Shown here in pieces: positions 1 through 10,293 of a stretch of DNA of 64,000 bases; position 1 is the first letter of the stretch, and the number at the start of each line of letters is the position of its first letter. Under the pieces are notes generated by a model. The model made no database searches and was not told the origin of the DNA. It worked only from the letters and a program-made list of their open reading frames with translations. Location: NCBI GenBank assembly GCA_012934845.2, contig WNNJ02000339.1:1-64000 (forward strand), given 5' to 3'. A program made the translations under genes and the position numbers. The DNA comes from Pomphorhynchus laevis. Taxonomy: Eukaryota; Acanthocephala; Palaeacanthocephala; Echinorhynchida; Pomphorhynchidae.

Positions 1-17
1 ATATATATATATATATA

Positions 18-165
18 TAAGTAAGTGTTCGAATCGAGCATATTCTTCAGTCTGCAAACTCTCGTCACTCCTAGACGGTCATGTGATAGCCGGCTATCAC
101 ATGACCGTCTAGGAGTGACGAGAGTTTGCAGACTGAAGAATATGCTCGATTCGAACACTTACTTA
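18..165. repeat. Perfect palindrome, 74-bp arms
   Basis: Positions 18-91 are the exact reverse complement of 92-165, with no spacer; the centre is AGCCGGCT at 88-95. A (TA)n tract precedes it (1-17) and another follows at about 229. Part of the arm (TCACTCCTAGACG) resembles the 380-bp tandem unit at 2621 (TCACTTCTAGACG) and the long hairpin at 5350 (TCACTCCGAGACG), so I read it as a terminal hairpin of the same repeat family. It could equally be an inverted duplication made on insertion of the PLE next door. Confidence 0.9.
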
Positions 166-228
166 AATATACGGAAAGAATTGCTATTCGCAATCTCGAG
201 CAATACCGATTCAAACGAAACTCTTATG

Positions 229-291
<63 letters not shown>
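229..291. repeat. (TA)n microsatellite
   Basis: About 30 AT dinucleotides. Similar tracts lie at 1-18, 2581-2617, 5330-5357 and 5779-5822, always at the edge of the PLE or of a palindrome, which suggests that the TA tract is either the preferred target or part of the element ends. Apparent frames reading Ile-Tyr repeats across it are not genes. Confidence 0.95.
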
Positions 292-293
<2 letters not shown>

Positions 294-410
294 AATATTA
301 TTATCAAATCGAACTCGAGAGCCCATTGAGGCTGCTTTCAAATAAATCGTTAAACAAATCAAATCAAGAATCGAGTAACAGCAGCGATTTTTCTTTTATA
401 GCACAATACA

Positions 411-446
411 AGAGCTAAGCTTTCGGCGTAAAAGCCTTCTTCAGAG
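411..446 (-). ncRNA. Hammerhead-like ribozyme core in the PLE 3' region
   Basis: On the minus strand the order is CTGAAGA, a short hairpin (GGC-TTTTAC-GCC), GAAA, then AGC-TTA-GCT followed by C. This follows the order of a type I hammerhead (CUGAUGA, stem II, GAAA, stem III, cleavage base), with one core base changed (U to A). Hammerhead motifs are known in terminal repeats of PLEs. I could not find a convincing stem I, so cleavage activity is uncertain. Confidence 0.45.
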
Positions 447-564
447 TCTGAAAATAAAACAATACTTGTCAAATAATGGGAATACAATTTCAATCAATGT
501 AGGGTGAAAAATACAATGTGATTATATATTAAAAAATAGTAAAGCGAAATGTATTGCTGGGGCA

Positions 565-2376
565 CTAAGGTATATGGCAATCATGATTAGCATTTAATTG
601 TGTATCGCTCATTAATTGGGCGATCCAATACTTCTCTCTTGCTTTTCTTTGCCAATCATTTTTGAAATCAGATTCCACAATTGTTACAGACATTCGGTGT
701 TGCGGGTTATCGATGCAGTGTTGTGCTGCGCCATCTCTATTGCCCCGTTTTGCGCGTATGTCACATCTTCTTATATTCATTCGAATATTTAAGGCGTTCG
801 ATGTCTCTCCCACGTAACAACATGGGCAGTTTGAGCACATGCATACGTACACCGAGTTCTTTGTTTTGCATGAAGCTTTGCATCGGGTATTGTACGTTAG
901 TCCAGTTACCGGACTGCTAAACATTCTTCCGACTGCAACATATTCACAGCACTTGCAGCGCTTATCCCCACATCTTTGCATTCCTTCCGATATTTTCAGC
1001 TTGTTTGTGAACAGTAAACGCCGTAGGGATTTACCACTTTTGTAGGCGACTTTAATCTTGACACCTGTTCCGCATATGGAATTACATGCGTTTAAGGCAG
1101 TCGTTAGATCCCGCTCAAGAGACAGTAGGGCTGGGTGAGTGTCAACTACTATATAGGGGATTTTGTCCTGGCCTTTGATCCTCACCTTTTTAGTCAAAAG
1201 GATGTCCCTATCCATACAACAAACCTCAGCCAATTGTCTTTTAATTAGCTTTAAATGGTATCCTCTACACTCAAATTCTTTAGACAGGGTTATGGCGGCT
1301 TCTGTGAATATCCTTGCTGTCGAGCATATTTTCTTAGCCCTGATCAGTTCGTTTCTGATGATTAAACGTTTAATCCTTGGATGATGAGCACTCCTGGCAT
1401 GTACCAGAGATCTAATTCCTTTGAACTTTCGGTGCATTGACGTTAACCATCCTGATACCGGGTCTTTCCTTAGCTCCACATCCAAAAAGTTAAGATTGTC
1501 TTGCATTCTATCAGACCGAGTGAACCTTAGCTCCGAAAATGCATTTAGATTGGATAAGAACGATTCAAAATCCTCTTCACCATGGTCCCATACACCGAAT
1601 ATGTCGTCCACATAACGAATCCAAATGGAGGGTTTCAGATGACGACTATTTATATATCTCTGTTCGATGTCGGCTACGTAAAGGCCTGCATAAGTTGGCC
1701 CTATAGGGCTTCCCATAGCAGTGCCACGTTTTTGCAGGTACAATTTACCCTCGAACTCAAAGGTGTTGGATTCCATCGTAAGACGCAATAGTGTACTGAG
1801 GTGTTCAATTTCAGACTGACAGCATCCGTGTGTTTCTAAGATACGCGCTACCGCGGCGATCCCGTTATTTGTTTCTATTGCGGTAAATAACGACTCTACA
1901 TCCAATGTGAATAGTATGCTTGAGGGTTTGATGTGAGCTTTGCTATCCTCGAATTTTCTGATGAAATCGTCCGTGCTTTCAATAAATGATTGCGCTTTCT
2001 TCAGGATAGGGTAGAGTTTATTATGTAGGTGACGGGCCAATTTCTCAGTAGCAGTACCGCAGTTTCGAATTATTGGGCGGCCAGGGCACGGGTTTACATT
2101 TTTGTGTATCTTTGGGAGTAGGTACATGTGCCCAGGTATTGGTCTTGTTACGGTGAGATTGTTTCTAAGGGGCTTGTCTTTTATAAGGGTAGCTATAACA
2201 GTTTCAACCTCTTTAACGATGCCTGAGTGGTCCGCAAGTTCAATCGCTTCATATGCATCACTTGACAGTTGGCGCATCCCCTCTTGTATGTATTGTTGCG
2301 TACCCCAAATAACTGTCTTGCTCCCTTTATCAGCGGGTAGAATCTTTATATCAGTATTCGCGTTTAGCTCTTTCAA
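565..2376 (-). CDS. PLE protein: reverse transcriptase + C-terminal GIY-YIG endonuclease
   Basis: 603 codons from the first Met; the frame stays open about 200 bp further upstream, so this Met is probably internal. The PLE-type ADKG motif is at residues 15-18, the fingers/palm motif MYLLPKIHK at 84-92, the first catalytic Asp at about 159 (FTLDVESLF), the RT motif GTAMGSPIGP at 218-227 and the YVDD active site at 255-258. A Cys-rich stretch (about 469-520) runs into a GIY-YIG nuclease (VYVCMC...CYVGET, about 509-595) with the expected downstream Arg, His and Glu. The order RT then nuclease is that of classical Penelope/Neptune/Poseidon elements. The protein would nick DNA and prime reverse transcription of its own RNA. 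All catalytic motifs look intact; activity is doubtful because the 5' end is missing. Confidence 0.9.
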   Translation of the reverse strand: MKELNANTDIKILPADKGSKTVIWGTQQYIQEGMRQLSSDAYEAIELADHSGIVKEVETVIATLIKDKPLRNNLTVTRPIPGHMYLLPKIHKNVNPCPGRPIIRNCGTATEKLARHLHNKLYPILKKAQSFIESTDDFIRKFEDSKAHIKPSSILFTLDVESLFTAIETNNGIAAVARILETHGCCQSEIEHLSTLLRLTMESNTFEFEGKLYLQKRGTAMGSPIGPTYAGLYVADIEQRYINSRHLKPSIWIRYVDDIFGVWDHGEEDFESFLSNLNAFSELRFTRSDRMQDNLNFLDVELRKDPVSGWLTSMHRKFKGIRSLVHARSAHHPRIKRLIIRNELIRAKKICSTARIFTEAAITLSKEFECRGYHLKLIKRQLAEVCCMDRDILLTKKVRIKGQDKIPYIVVDTHPALLSLERDLTTALNACNSICGTGVKIKVAYKSGKSLRRLLFTNKLKISEGMQRCGDKRCKCCEYVAVGRMFSSPVTGLTYNTRCKASCKTKNSVYVCMCSNCPCCYVGETSNALNIRMNIRRCDIRAKRGNRDGAAQHCIDNPQHRMSVTIVESDFKNDWQRKAREKYWIAQLMSDTQLNANHDCHIP

Positions 2377-2578
2377 GGCGTTTTTAAGCGTTTTATTTAT
2401 ATTTGTTTGACTTCGTGTGTTGGGTGTTAGGGTAACGTATTTTTGAATATCCGCATGGTTCGAAATTAATTCAAAACATTTAATTGATGTGCCATCATTA
2501 GGAAGATTCTCAACTGCACGATGAATTGATCCCTTTATGTTACGAATTAACGGATAGCGTTCAAATTCCCTTGGTGCT

Positions 2579-2580
<2 letters not shown>

Positions 2581-2617
<37 letters not shown>
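2581..2617. repeat. (TA)n microsatellite
   Basis: Uninterrupted AT dinucleotides separating the truncated 5' end of the PLE frame from the first 380-bp tandem unit. Confidence 0.9.
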
Positions 2618-2619
<2 letters not shown>

Positions 2620-2620
2620 T

Positions 2621-4575
2621 AAATGGTGTTGCTTGATAGACTGGACTTCGATTCACGACTTTCAATCACCATGTCACTTCTAGACGACCACTTCAGCATC
2701 GAAATGATGAGTACCCGGCAACACTCATCAGTAGAATGAGGTACACACTGGTCGTTTCGGTTGCCTGTGTGGCATTGTGAATAAAGGCGTTTCCGACACT
2801 TTGCTTAATTGACTGAGGCTTACGCTCTTTACCAGATCGAATTGCTGTGCGGACCATCCTTAAACACTACGCAGAGGTTGTTGCTGAATTGTCGTTGCAC
2901 TCGTTAGATCCTTAATAGATACGGCGTGTATAATAGTAGTGCACAGGTGTGCTGAGTAAACAACGGTCCAGGATTTCTTACGAAATACGGCATTTATACT
3001 AAATGGTGTTGCTTGATAGACTGGACTTCGATTTACGACTTTCAATCACCATGTCACTTCTAGACGACCACTTCAGCATCGAAATGATGAGTACCCGGCA
3101 ACACTCATCAGTAGAATGAGGTACACACTGGTCGTTTCGGTTGCCTGTGTGACATTGTGAATAAAGGCGTTTCCGACACTTTGCTTAATTGACTGAGGCT
3201 TACGCTCTTTACCAGATCGAATTGCTGTGCGGACCATCCTTAAACACTAGGCAGAGGTTGTTGCTGAATTGTCGTTGCACTCGTTGGATCCTTAATGGAT
3301 ACGGCATGTATAATAGTAGTGCACGGATGTGCTGAGTAAACAACGGTCCAGGATTTCTTACGAAATACGGCATTTATACTAAATGGTGTTGCTTGATAGA
3401 CTGGACTTCGATTTACGACTTTCAGTCACCATGTCACTTCTAGACGACCACTTCAGCATCGAAATGATGAGTACCCAGCAACACTCATCAGTATAATGAG
3501 GTACACACTGGTCGTTTCGGTTGCCTGTGTGACATTGTGAATAAAGGCGTTTCCGACACTTTGCTTAATTGACTGAGGCTTACGCTCTTTACCAGATCGA
3601 ATTGCTGTGCGGACCATCCTTAAACACTAGGCAGAGGTTGTTGCTGAATTGTCGTTGCACTCGTTGGATCCTTAATGGATACCGCGTGTATAATAGTAGT
3701 GCACAGGTGTGCTGAGTAAACAACGGTCCAGGATTTCTTACGAAATACGGCATTTATACTAAATGGTGTTACTTGATAGACTGGACTTCGATTCACGACT
3801 TTCAGTCACCATGTCACTTCTAGACGACCACTTCAGCATCGAAATGATGAGTACCCGGCAACACTCATCAGTAGAATGAGGTACACACTGGTCGTTTCGG
3901 TTGCCTGTGTGGCATTGTGAATAAAGGCGTTTCCGACACTTTGCTTAATTGACTGAGGCTTACGCTCTTTACCAGATCGAATTGCTGTGCGGACCATCCT
4001 TAAACACTAGGCAGAGGTTGTTGCTGAATTGTCGTTGCACTCGTTGGATCCTTAATGGATACCGCGTGTATAATAGTAGTGCACAGGTGTGCTGAGTAAA
4101 CAACGGTCCAGGATTTCTTACGAAATACGGCATTTATACTAAATGGTGTTGCTTGATAGACTGGACTTCGATTCACGACTTTCAGTCACCATGTCACTTC
4201 TAGACGACCACTTCAGCATCGAAATGATGAGTACCCGGCAACACTCATCAGTAGAATGAGGTACACACTGGTCGTTTCGGTTGCCTTGTGTGACATTGTG
4301 AACAAAGGCGTTTCCGACACTTTGATTAATTGACTGAGGCTTACACTCTTTACCAGATCGAATTGCTGTGCGGACCATCCATTTACACTAGGCAGAGGTT
4401 GTTGCTGAATTGTCGTTGCACTCGTTGGATCTTTAATGGATACGGCGTGTATAATAGTAGTGCACCGGTGTGCTAAGTAAACAACGGTCAGGATTTCTTA
4501 CTAAATACGGCATTTATACTATATTGTGTTGCTTGATAGACTGGACTTCGATTCACGACTTTCAATCATCATGTA
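2621..4575. repeat. Tandem array, 380-bp unit, 5 copies plus a partial sixth
   Basis: Units start at 2621, 3001, 3381, 3761 and 4141, each beginning AAATGGTGTTGCTTGATAGA, and a degraded sixth begins at 4521 and stops near 4575. Spacing is exactly 380 bp. Units 1-4 differ by only scattered single changes; unit 5 is more diverged at its distal end. No reading frame persists across units. The unit shares ordered similarity with the arms of the hairpin at 5350-5786 (GACTGGACTTCGAT, the GAGACG/TAGACG block, the CAGTCGG/CAGTAGA block), so the array probably consists of amplified PLE-type terminal repeats, not an unrelated satellite. Confidence 0.92.
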
Positions 4576-4900
4576 TATTAAAAAAGACCTTAAAAATTAG
4601 ACCTTAAAAAGTTTGATTTGTAATATACATACAATTATTTGATGAAGTCTTCAGCCGCAACGTAATAATAGTGCTCGTTATTTAACAACAGTTAATTCTT
4701 CAATATATATCAAAACAGGTAACTATATAAAATTAAACCAAGTTTCTTAAACCAAGAAGTTAAACAAGCTTAACCAAGAAATTAAACCATGAAGCTTTGT
4801 TAAATTTTATATACTTACCTATTTTGATATATTTATGAATCCTACAGAAACAAGAATCCCAAGCTGTGGTTTAAATAACCCTATTGGTACTTTCAATATA
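4576..4900. repeat. PLE-terminus-like fragment with internal inverted repeat
   Basis: 4636-4712 carries GATGAAGTCTTCAGCCGCAACG and a following block (ACAACAGTTAATT) that reappear inverted at 4925-4992. Within 4700-4835 the block ATATATCAAAACAGGTAA is repeated in inverted form near 4813-4832. The layout looks like solo PLE ends folded back on themselves. There is no coding content. Confidence 0.6.
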
Positions 4901-5028
4901 TATTATGTATTCGTTCATATATTAATATTATAAAATTAACTGTTGTTAAAGTACGAGCAATATTATTACGTTTCGGCTGAAGCCTTCGTCAATTTAATAT
5001 ATGAACGAATACATTATATATAATGAAT
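4901..5028 (-). repeat. PLE-terminus-like hairpin fragment
   Basis: Minus strand contains TTGACGAAGGCTTCAGCCGAAACG-type sequence (4969-4992): a GGC-TTCA-GCC hairpin followed by GAAAC, the arrangement seen in PLE 3' ends and in degenerate hammerhead cores. It is flanked by an inverted pair, TATGTATTCGTTCATATATT and its complement (about 4906-4925 and 5000-5020). I take it for a solo terminal copy of a PLE family different from the one at 300-2580. Confidence 0.55.
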
Positions 5029-5229
5029 AGTTGCTAGGTCACACGAGGTGACTTTCGCATTGAAAACCAGCTACAGAATCCTCCCTTCATGATATCAAAT
5101 TCCATACACCCTGACTACTAACGGCCACATTGCCACAGCCGTCTTCGTTTTGCCCCCTTTTTGCCCCATGTTGGTAGCCCCGGGCTCATCAGAAGGCTGA
5201 CTACCAACTCTTCGCCTTTTTGAAATTTG

Positions 5230-5325
5230 ACTTATCCGAGATTCGAGCTGTCGCTCTCCGTACTTGGCTTGCGCGTTTGACTGCTAGGCTTCGAATCCAG
5301 GATTACCAGATTTCACCCAGTATAT
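5230..5325 (+). other. Possible tRNA-derived SINE head or tRNA pseudogene
   Basis: GCTTCGAATCC near 5288 matches the pol III B box (GGTTCGANNCC) except one base, and the preceding GCGCGTTTGACTGCTAG resembles a tRNA anticodon arm; a weak A-box-like TGGCTTGCG lies about 30 bp before. The flank at 5035-5230 is less AT-rich than its surroundings, as would fit a SINE body, but I see no second copy in the window and no clear tail. Call is tentative. Confidence 0.35.
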
Positions 5326-5349
5326 ACATATATATGTATATATATCCAT

Positions 5350-5775
5350 ATATATATTGGTAGTGCGAAAAATCGCTTGAAACTGTGGTCCAGGAGCCTA
5401 AACTGGCTACTATTGATTTAAAATCCATATGAGCTGCTAAAAAACTGGACTTCGATCATCAGCTCCATCAGTCTAATGTATCACTCCGAGACGCCCCTAA
5501 CCACCCAGCAGTCGTCGTCAGTCGGATGAAGTTGTTAGGGTGCGTTTTAACTGCTTTTGTGTCTTTATAGTTATCACAAAAGCAGTTAAAACGCACCCTA
5601 ACAACTTCATCCGACTGACGATGACTGCTGGGTGGTTAGGGGCGTCTCGGAGTGATACATTAGACTGATGGAGCTGATGATCGAAGTCCAGTTTTTTAGC
5701 AGCTCATATGGATTTTAAATCAATAGTAGCCAGTTTAGGCTCCTGGACCACAGTTTCAAGCGATTTTTCGCACTA

Positions 5776-5786
<11 letters not shown>
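5350..5786. repeat. Long hairpin, ~212-bp arms, 13-nt loop, in (TA)n
   Basis: Left arm ends at 5561, loop is 5562-5574, right arm starts at 5575; the arms are complementary with one mismatch seen near the inner third (CGTCGTC versus CATCGTC). Both outer ends run into (TA)n. The arm sequence is homologous, block by block, to the 380-bp tandem unit at 2621. Near identity of the arms means the inversion is recent or kept by copy correction. Confidence 0.93.
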
Positions 5787-5824
<38 letters not shown>

Positions 5825-6050
5825 ATATATAATATATATACATATATATTATATATAGGGTTATGTATATCCATTTGATTTGTGGAAAACTGACACTATC
5901 CCGGATCATCCATTGAATGATAAATGAGTAATAATTGTCGTAAGTAGATATATTAAGAAGCAGTGTACACCAAAGGCCAGGATACTTAACGTATGCGTTT
6001 CATATATTAAATTTATTAAATATAAACTGGCAAAAAGGTTATGGCACTTT

Positions 6051-6080
6051 ATTTCAACGTTTCGGCCGAAACGTTGAAAT
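6051..6080. repeat. 30-bp perfect palindrome with PLE-end motif
   Basis: ATTTCAACGTTTCGG and its exact complement meet head to head. The half-site CCGAAACG is the block that follows the small hairpin in PLE 3' ends, so two short PLE ends appear to be joined in inverted order. Confidence 0.7.
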
Positions 6081-6244
6081 AAACGTTATATATACATATG
6101 AATATCGGTTTTCTACTAACCACATAGAAAAGTATTTATTCTTGACGTTTCGGTCTTCTCATTTCCGATGATATATATAAACGTTGTATATATTAAATTA
6201 TAAATTATATAATAATATTTGAATTATAGTAATATATTTTATAT

Positions 6245-6505
6245 ATTATATATACAAATGAATATTGATTCTCTAATAACAACAGAGAAAAGTATTTATT
6301 TTGACGTTTCGGTCTTCTCGACCTTTTTCAAAAACTGTGTTATTTATCTCAAACTTTTTTTGGGTTTGAGATATCTCAAACTTTGATATAAAATGTTTGA
6401 GATTAATAATATACAATTTTTTGAAAAACGTCGAGAAGACCGAAACGTCAAAAATAAATACTTTTCTCTGTTGTTAGTAGAGAATCAGTATTCATTTGTG
6501 TATAT
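6245..6505. repeat. Inverted repeat of PLE-like ends
   Basis: About 95-bp arms (6250-6345 and 6412-6500) share GAATATTGATTCTCTAATAA/TTAGTAGAGAATCAGTATTC and GACGTTTCGGTCTTCTCG with its complement. Spacer is about 65 bp of A/T-rich sequence. A related partial copy lies at 6100-6180. Reads as two solo PLE-type ends in opposite orientation. Confidence 0.65.
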
Positions 6506-6959
6506 ATTGGTCTTTGTGTGATACTAACCGGAAGTAGAACCCAAATTTAGCTTAACGTTTAACTTGATTATATCTTTTATATATTTAAACCACTAGACCT
6601 TGCAGATCGTGAGTTACAAAACATCACGAAAAAGAAAAATGAGTCAAATCAAAGCAAAGTAGCAAAATGCGACCAGGACAGTCGATTCTGAGCTATTTTA
6701 GTTATTGTCTTCATCTTCGTTTAAATTTGCGCCAGCTAATGTTTGAGTAGTTCAAAAGAATTTTCTTGGCATCGTCTTCAATTGTTCTCCTTAAATTCTT
6801 TCGAACACCGCCTGTAGGACGCCGGTAAGATTCCTCCTGATCAAAGTATAACGTTAACTTAGGTAGTCTATCTCTTCCCACCATAAGATGGGAAGAGACT
6901 TACTAGTCAACCATATCGACTAGGGAGTTCACTTCCTAGTCAACCATATAAGTTATTTG

Positions 6960-7620
6960 CTACTATCATAAGCCGTAGACTTGCAGTCTATGTATTAAAG
7001 TTTTGCCTAATCAAGCAACATGGTTTTCGACTAGGTTTCTCTACCACAAGTGCTGTCTCCGTCTTAAGAAACACTGTTCAAGATGCTCACTCAAATCACC
7101 TTCATTTGGACGCTGTTTACGTAGATTTTACAAAGGTATTCGATTGCATCGACAGAGACTTGCTTCTTCGGAAATTAATAACTGCACTTAGCCTAAAGGG
7201 CTATATCATACATGTAATACATCAGATTCTCTCTCCTCACATTGTCCGTGTCTTTGATGGAATAAAATATTCAGATGACTTTCAATAAATTAAGGGCGTT
7301 TCTCAATGTGACCCTCTTAGCCTAATTTGTTCAGTCTATTTGTATATGATCTACCAGCATGTATAAGTAAATATAACTCTTTTTTGTTTTATATGCACAT
7401 GATCCTATTCGTCGAAAATAGGCGATGTGAGTTCATCATTGGTTAGGCTTAAACTGTATTTTATGGCGAATGGTTTGCAGGATAATCTAGCGAAAACAAA
7501 AATCTTAAAATTTCGAGGGGGTGGTAGGTTATCACGGAATGATGTTTTTACTTATGACGGTTTAAATTTGCAAATGTGTACGCAATTCTGCTATTTTGGC
7601 TTTAAAAAGACAGATATATT
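6960..7620 (+). pseudogene. LINE reverse transcriptase fragment
   Basis: Translation gives QHGFRLGFSTTSAV, then DAVYVDFTKVFDCIDRDLLL (the RT motif with its catalytic Asp in VDF), then a degraded GVSQCDPLSL (normally GVPQGSPLSP), then LARTK-type palm sequence (NLAKTKILKF) and a late FCYFGF block. At least two frame changes and in-frame stops, for example after SDDFQ at 7286-7288, break it. The expected YADD motif is not recognisable. It matches the RT of CR1/jockey-type LINEs in general; the family is not clear. It abuts the end of the minus-strand LINE at 7630. Confidence 0.65.
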
Positions 7621-7679
7621 TTTACGTGGCAAATGCGTGCCGGCGCACGCTTACATAATCACAAAAAATAACAAAAATC

Positions 7680-8156
7680 TTAATCTTGTGTCGAGAAGGT
7701 GGGTACGGACGCGGTATTTGAATGTAATACAGGAGGGAGCGCAGCGGACGTCGAGAGGGAGCTGATTCCAGGCGAGTGAGGCGGTGGCGAGGAAGGATGG
7801 AGAACGTAGTTGTTGGAGTAATAGGCAACGTGGAGTAAGAGGGAATTACGGGAACGCAGTGATATATAGGTGAGGCGAGTGTCGTCTAAGAAAAAGAGGT
7901 TGATGAACGATAGGGAGCCGACAGCGACGAAACGAAAAGTTACGAGAAGAAGGCGGAGTTGTATGGGGATGTAGATGGTGGGCAAGGAGAGTTGGGCAAG
8001 ATACGTGGAGTGGTCAAAGCGACGGAGACGTAGGATTACTCGAACAGCGGAGTTGATGATGTGTTGTAGGGGTGGGATGATGAATTTTGGAGAATTGGCG
8101 AAAAAGGTTAGGCAGTAATCGATTTTAGGGAAAAGTAGCGAAAAAATAAGAGACAT
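7680..8156 (-). pseudogene. LINE RT C-terminal (thumb) domain
   Basis: 158 codons: FPKIDYCLTFFANSP, LQHIINSAVRVILRLRRFDH and QLSLPTIYIPIQLRLLLVTF, the connection/thumb region of CR1/L2-like LINE proteins. The same residues recur in the truncated copies at 24670-25000 and 33370-33640. Stop is at 7680, about 45 bp before the terminal hairpin. Confidence 0.65.
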
Positions 8157-8296
8157 ACAGAAACGGAAGTCGATAAGGGGGCGGATACGGCGAATGTCAC
8201 GGAGAATTAAGTTAGACGAGCTGACCTTTTCACGGACGAATGGTTTAAGGGAAGTGTGATCATCGAAATTGAATCCTAAGAAAGTGAGATTGTGGA

Positions 8297-9366
8297 CTAT
8301 GGCGATGATTGATGATGCAAAAGATACAGGGGAAGAGATATATTAGGTTGACGTGGGAGGATCCACATTATTTTGGACTTGTCTTGGTTTAGAACGAGAC
8401 GACGATAGGATAGAAGTTTGTAGATAAAAGAAAGACAGTTGGAGGCAGACATTTCGATATCGTGTATGTGATGGGCGGGTGCATGAGCATATATGAGGAT
8501 GTCATCGTGGTATTGCATGACGTTAAAGGTGTAAGGTTTGATAAACGGAGAGAGATCTCCAAGTAAACGAGAGAAAAGCAGGAGACCTAGGACTGAACCT
8601 TGTTGAACCCCGCAGAAAATAGGGATGGAACGAGAAGATAATGAATTTGAACAGACGCAAAAATAACAGTCGGATATATAAATATATGAGTTAAGACATG
8701 TTACGGAGGATGAAGAAAAGCCATTATCATAACGAAGGCGAGAAAGGAAGATGGAGTGGTCGACGATGTCGATGGCGAAGGAGATGTCGAGGTAGATGAG
8801 TACACTTTATAGAGCCTTGTCACGAGAAATGAGTTGGTCGTTGTAAACTTTTTGCAGGCGATTTCTGTGGAGTGATTAGATCAGAAAGCGGATTGAAAAG
8901 GAGGGTACAGATTTGATGAAGAGAGATAAACGTTGATCTGTATTAAGATTAGATGCTCTGAAAGCTTGGAAAGAGTAGGGAGTAGTGAAATGGGGCGATA
9001 GATAGAAGAAAGTAAGGGGTCGAGCGATTGCTTAAGGAGGGGACAAACGATGGCGGATTTCCAGGGTGAAGGAAATATACGACTGCGGATGAACGAGTTA
9101 AACAAGATGGTTAGGAAAGGGGATATCAATTAGCATATGAGTTTAAGTATGAAGCTAGGCAGGTGATGGGCAGGTGATGTTTTGTTAGGCAAGGACATGA
9201 GGACAGATGATACTTCGGTAGGTGATACAGGGAGAAGATGAAAGAGTTCCGGGAGGATGATGCGAGGCGAGTAGCAGTTATATGGAATGAAGACGGGGTT
9301 GATGTTGTAAGACGAAGAGGAGCGAGGAAGGATTGAGTTAAAAGTATGCCATGCAGACTTAGACAT
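8297..9366 (-). pseudogene. LINE reverse transcriptase domain, frameshifted
   Basis: 9130-9366 gives the pre-RT segment (VLMSLPNKTSPAHHLPS). 8881-9129 holds WKSAIVCPLLKQS and YRPISLLPTLSKLSEHLI. 8520-8760 has DIVDHSIFLSRLRY and GVQQGSVLGLLLFS. 8297-8518 has YHDDILIYAHA, where the usual YADD has A to H, and a later LVLNQDKSK block. Several frame breaks; the active site is altered. Confidence 0.75.
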
Positions 9367-9548
9367 TAATGAAGTGTTGATTTTATGTTGTTAAAAGGAG
9401 TTGAATTTGGTACGTAGTAGGTGGAGATGAGACCGGCGAAGAGCAAGATAGGAATCACAGAGAGACGGAGTGAGCGAGCGGGTATCACGTCTGAGAGAGC
9501 GATGATAGCCTCGAAAAGCATAACGGAGTCGACGCCTTGAGATATGCA

Positions 9549-10293
9549 TTAGATGTCAAACCATGGGGCACGGTGCAAGCGAAGGTGAGGGTGAGGCTTG
9601 AAGGGCAAGAGAAGATCGAGAGTGGATGTGAGTTCAGAGTCGAAAACAAAGGCAATATCGTGAGAAGAGGAAGATATTATTGTGAGAGAAGATATATTCG
9701 ATTTGAATAAGGCAGAGCGGAGAAGGGGGATGTCAAGATTTCTCCAAGAGCGACGTTGGATATTAGGTGTGTGAGGCGGGGAGTGGTTGGAAGTGAGATC
9801 AAGGGTGACGAGAAAGTGATAGGATAGACCAGACAATAAAACGATCGGGGACAGCCATGATGTCGAGTGCCCCGTGAAGGATATGTGTGGGGGCAGTGGA
9901 GATGAGTTTGTAATTGTAGTTGGATAGAATGTTGATGAACCGAATGGAATTAGTGAAAGAGGAGCGTTCGAGGCGAATGTTGAAGTCGTAAGAACGAGTG
10001 AAGAGATTGAGGACAAACAAGAGTGTGAAAGGAGGTCAGCGAGTTCGGTAAAAAAATAAGGAGGTAGGAGCTGATGAACCAGGACGATATACAATGGCGA
10101 TATCTAGAGTGATCGGGTTAGAAGAACGACAAGTGAGCAATTCAAAAGAGCAAGGACTAAAAGAGGGAATGATTTTGCGAAGAGATGGAGGGTTACCGGC
10201 GAATACGACAATGCCGTTACAATTAGAGAATTTAGAATTGGATGAGCTGAGGGGGTGGGCGGATTTGACTAGTGAGCAAGCGGCAGAGAGCAC
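9549..10293 (-). pseudogene. LINE apurinic-type endonuclease domain, frameshifted
   Basis: In two frames: GIVVFAGNPPSLRKIIPSFS and LDIAIVYRPGSSAPTSLFF (APE endonuclease strands; the YRPP motif has lost a Pro), then YDFNIRLERSSFTNSIRF (normally GDFN) and a following region ending in SWRNLDIPLLRSAL. At least two frame changes, near 10040-10090 and 9800-10020. The enzyme would nick target DNA for target-primed reverse transcription. Confidence 0.7.

Larger units (their letters stand above)
300..2580 (-). mobile_element. Conventional Penelope-like element, minus strand
   Basis: A PLE copy bounded by two (TA)n tracts. From its 5' side (high coordinates) it has a long open frame starting inside the TA tract near 2580, reverse transcriptase, a C-terminal GIY-YIG nuclease, then a 3' untranslated part with a hammerhead-like core at 411-446. 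The reading frame is open from the first in-frame Met at 2376 back to about 2580 without a stop, so the N-terminus has been replaced by the TA tract. The protein-coding part is otherwise uninterrupted, which suggests a fairly young insertion. Confidence 0.85.

Noticed and set aside
25-362. Frames with long Ile-Tyr repeats, both strands.
   Set aside because: They are translations of the (TA)n tract; no coding evidence.
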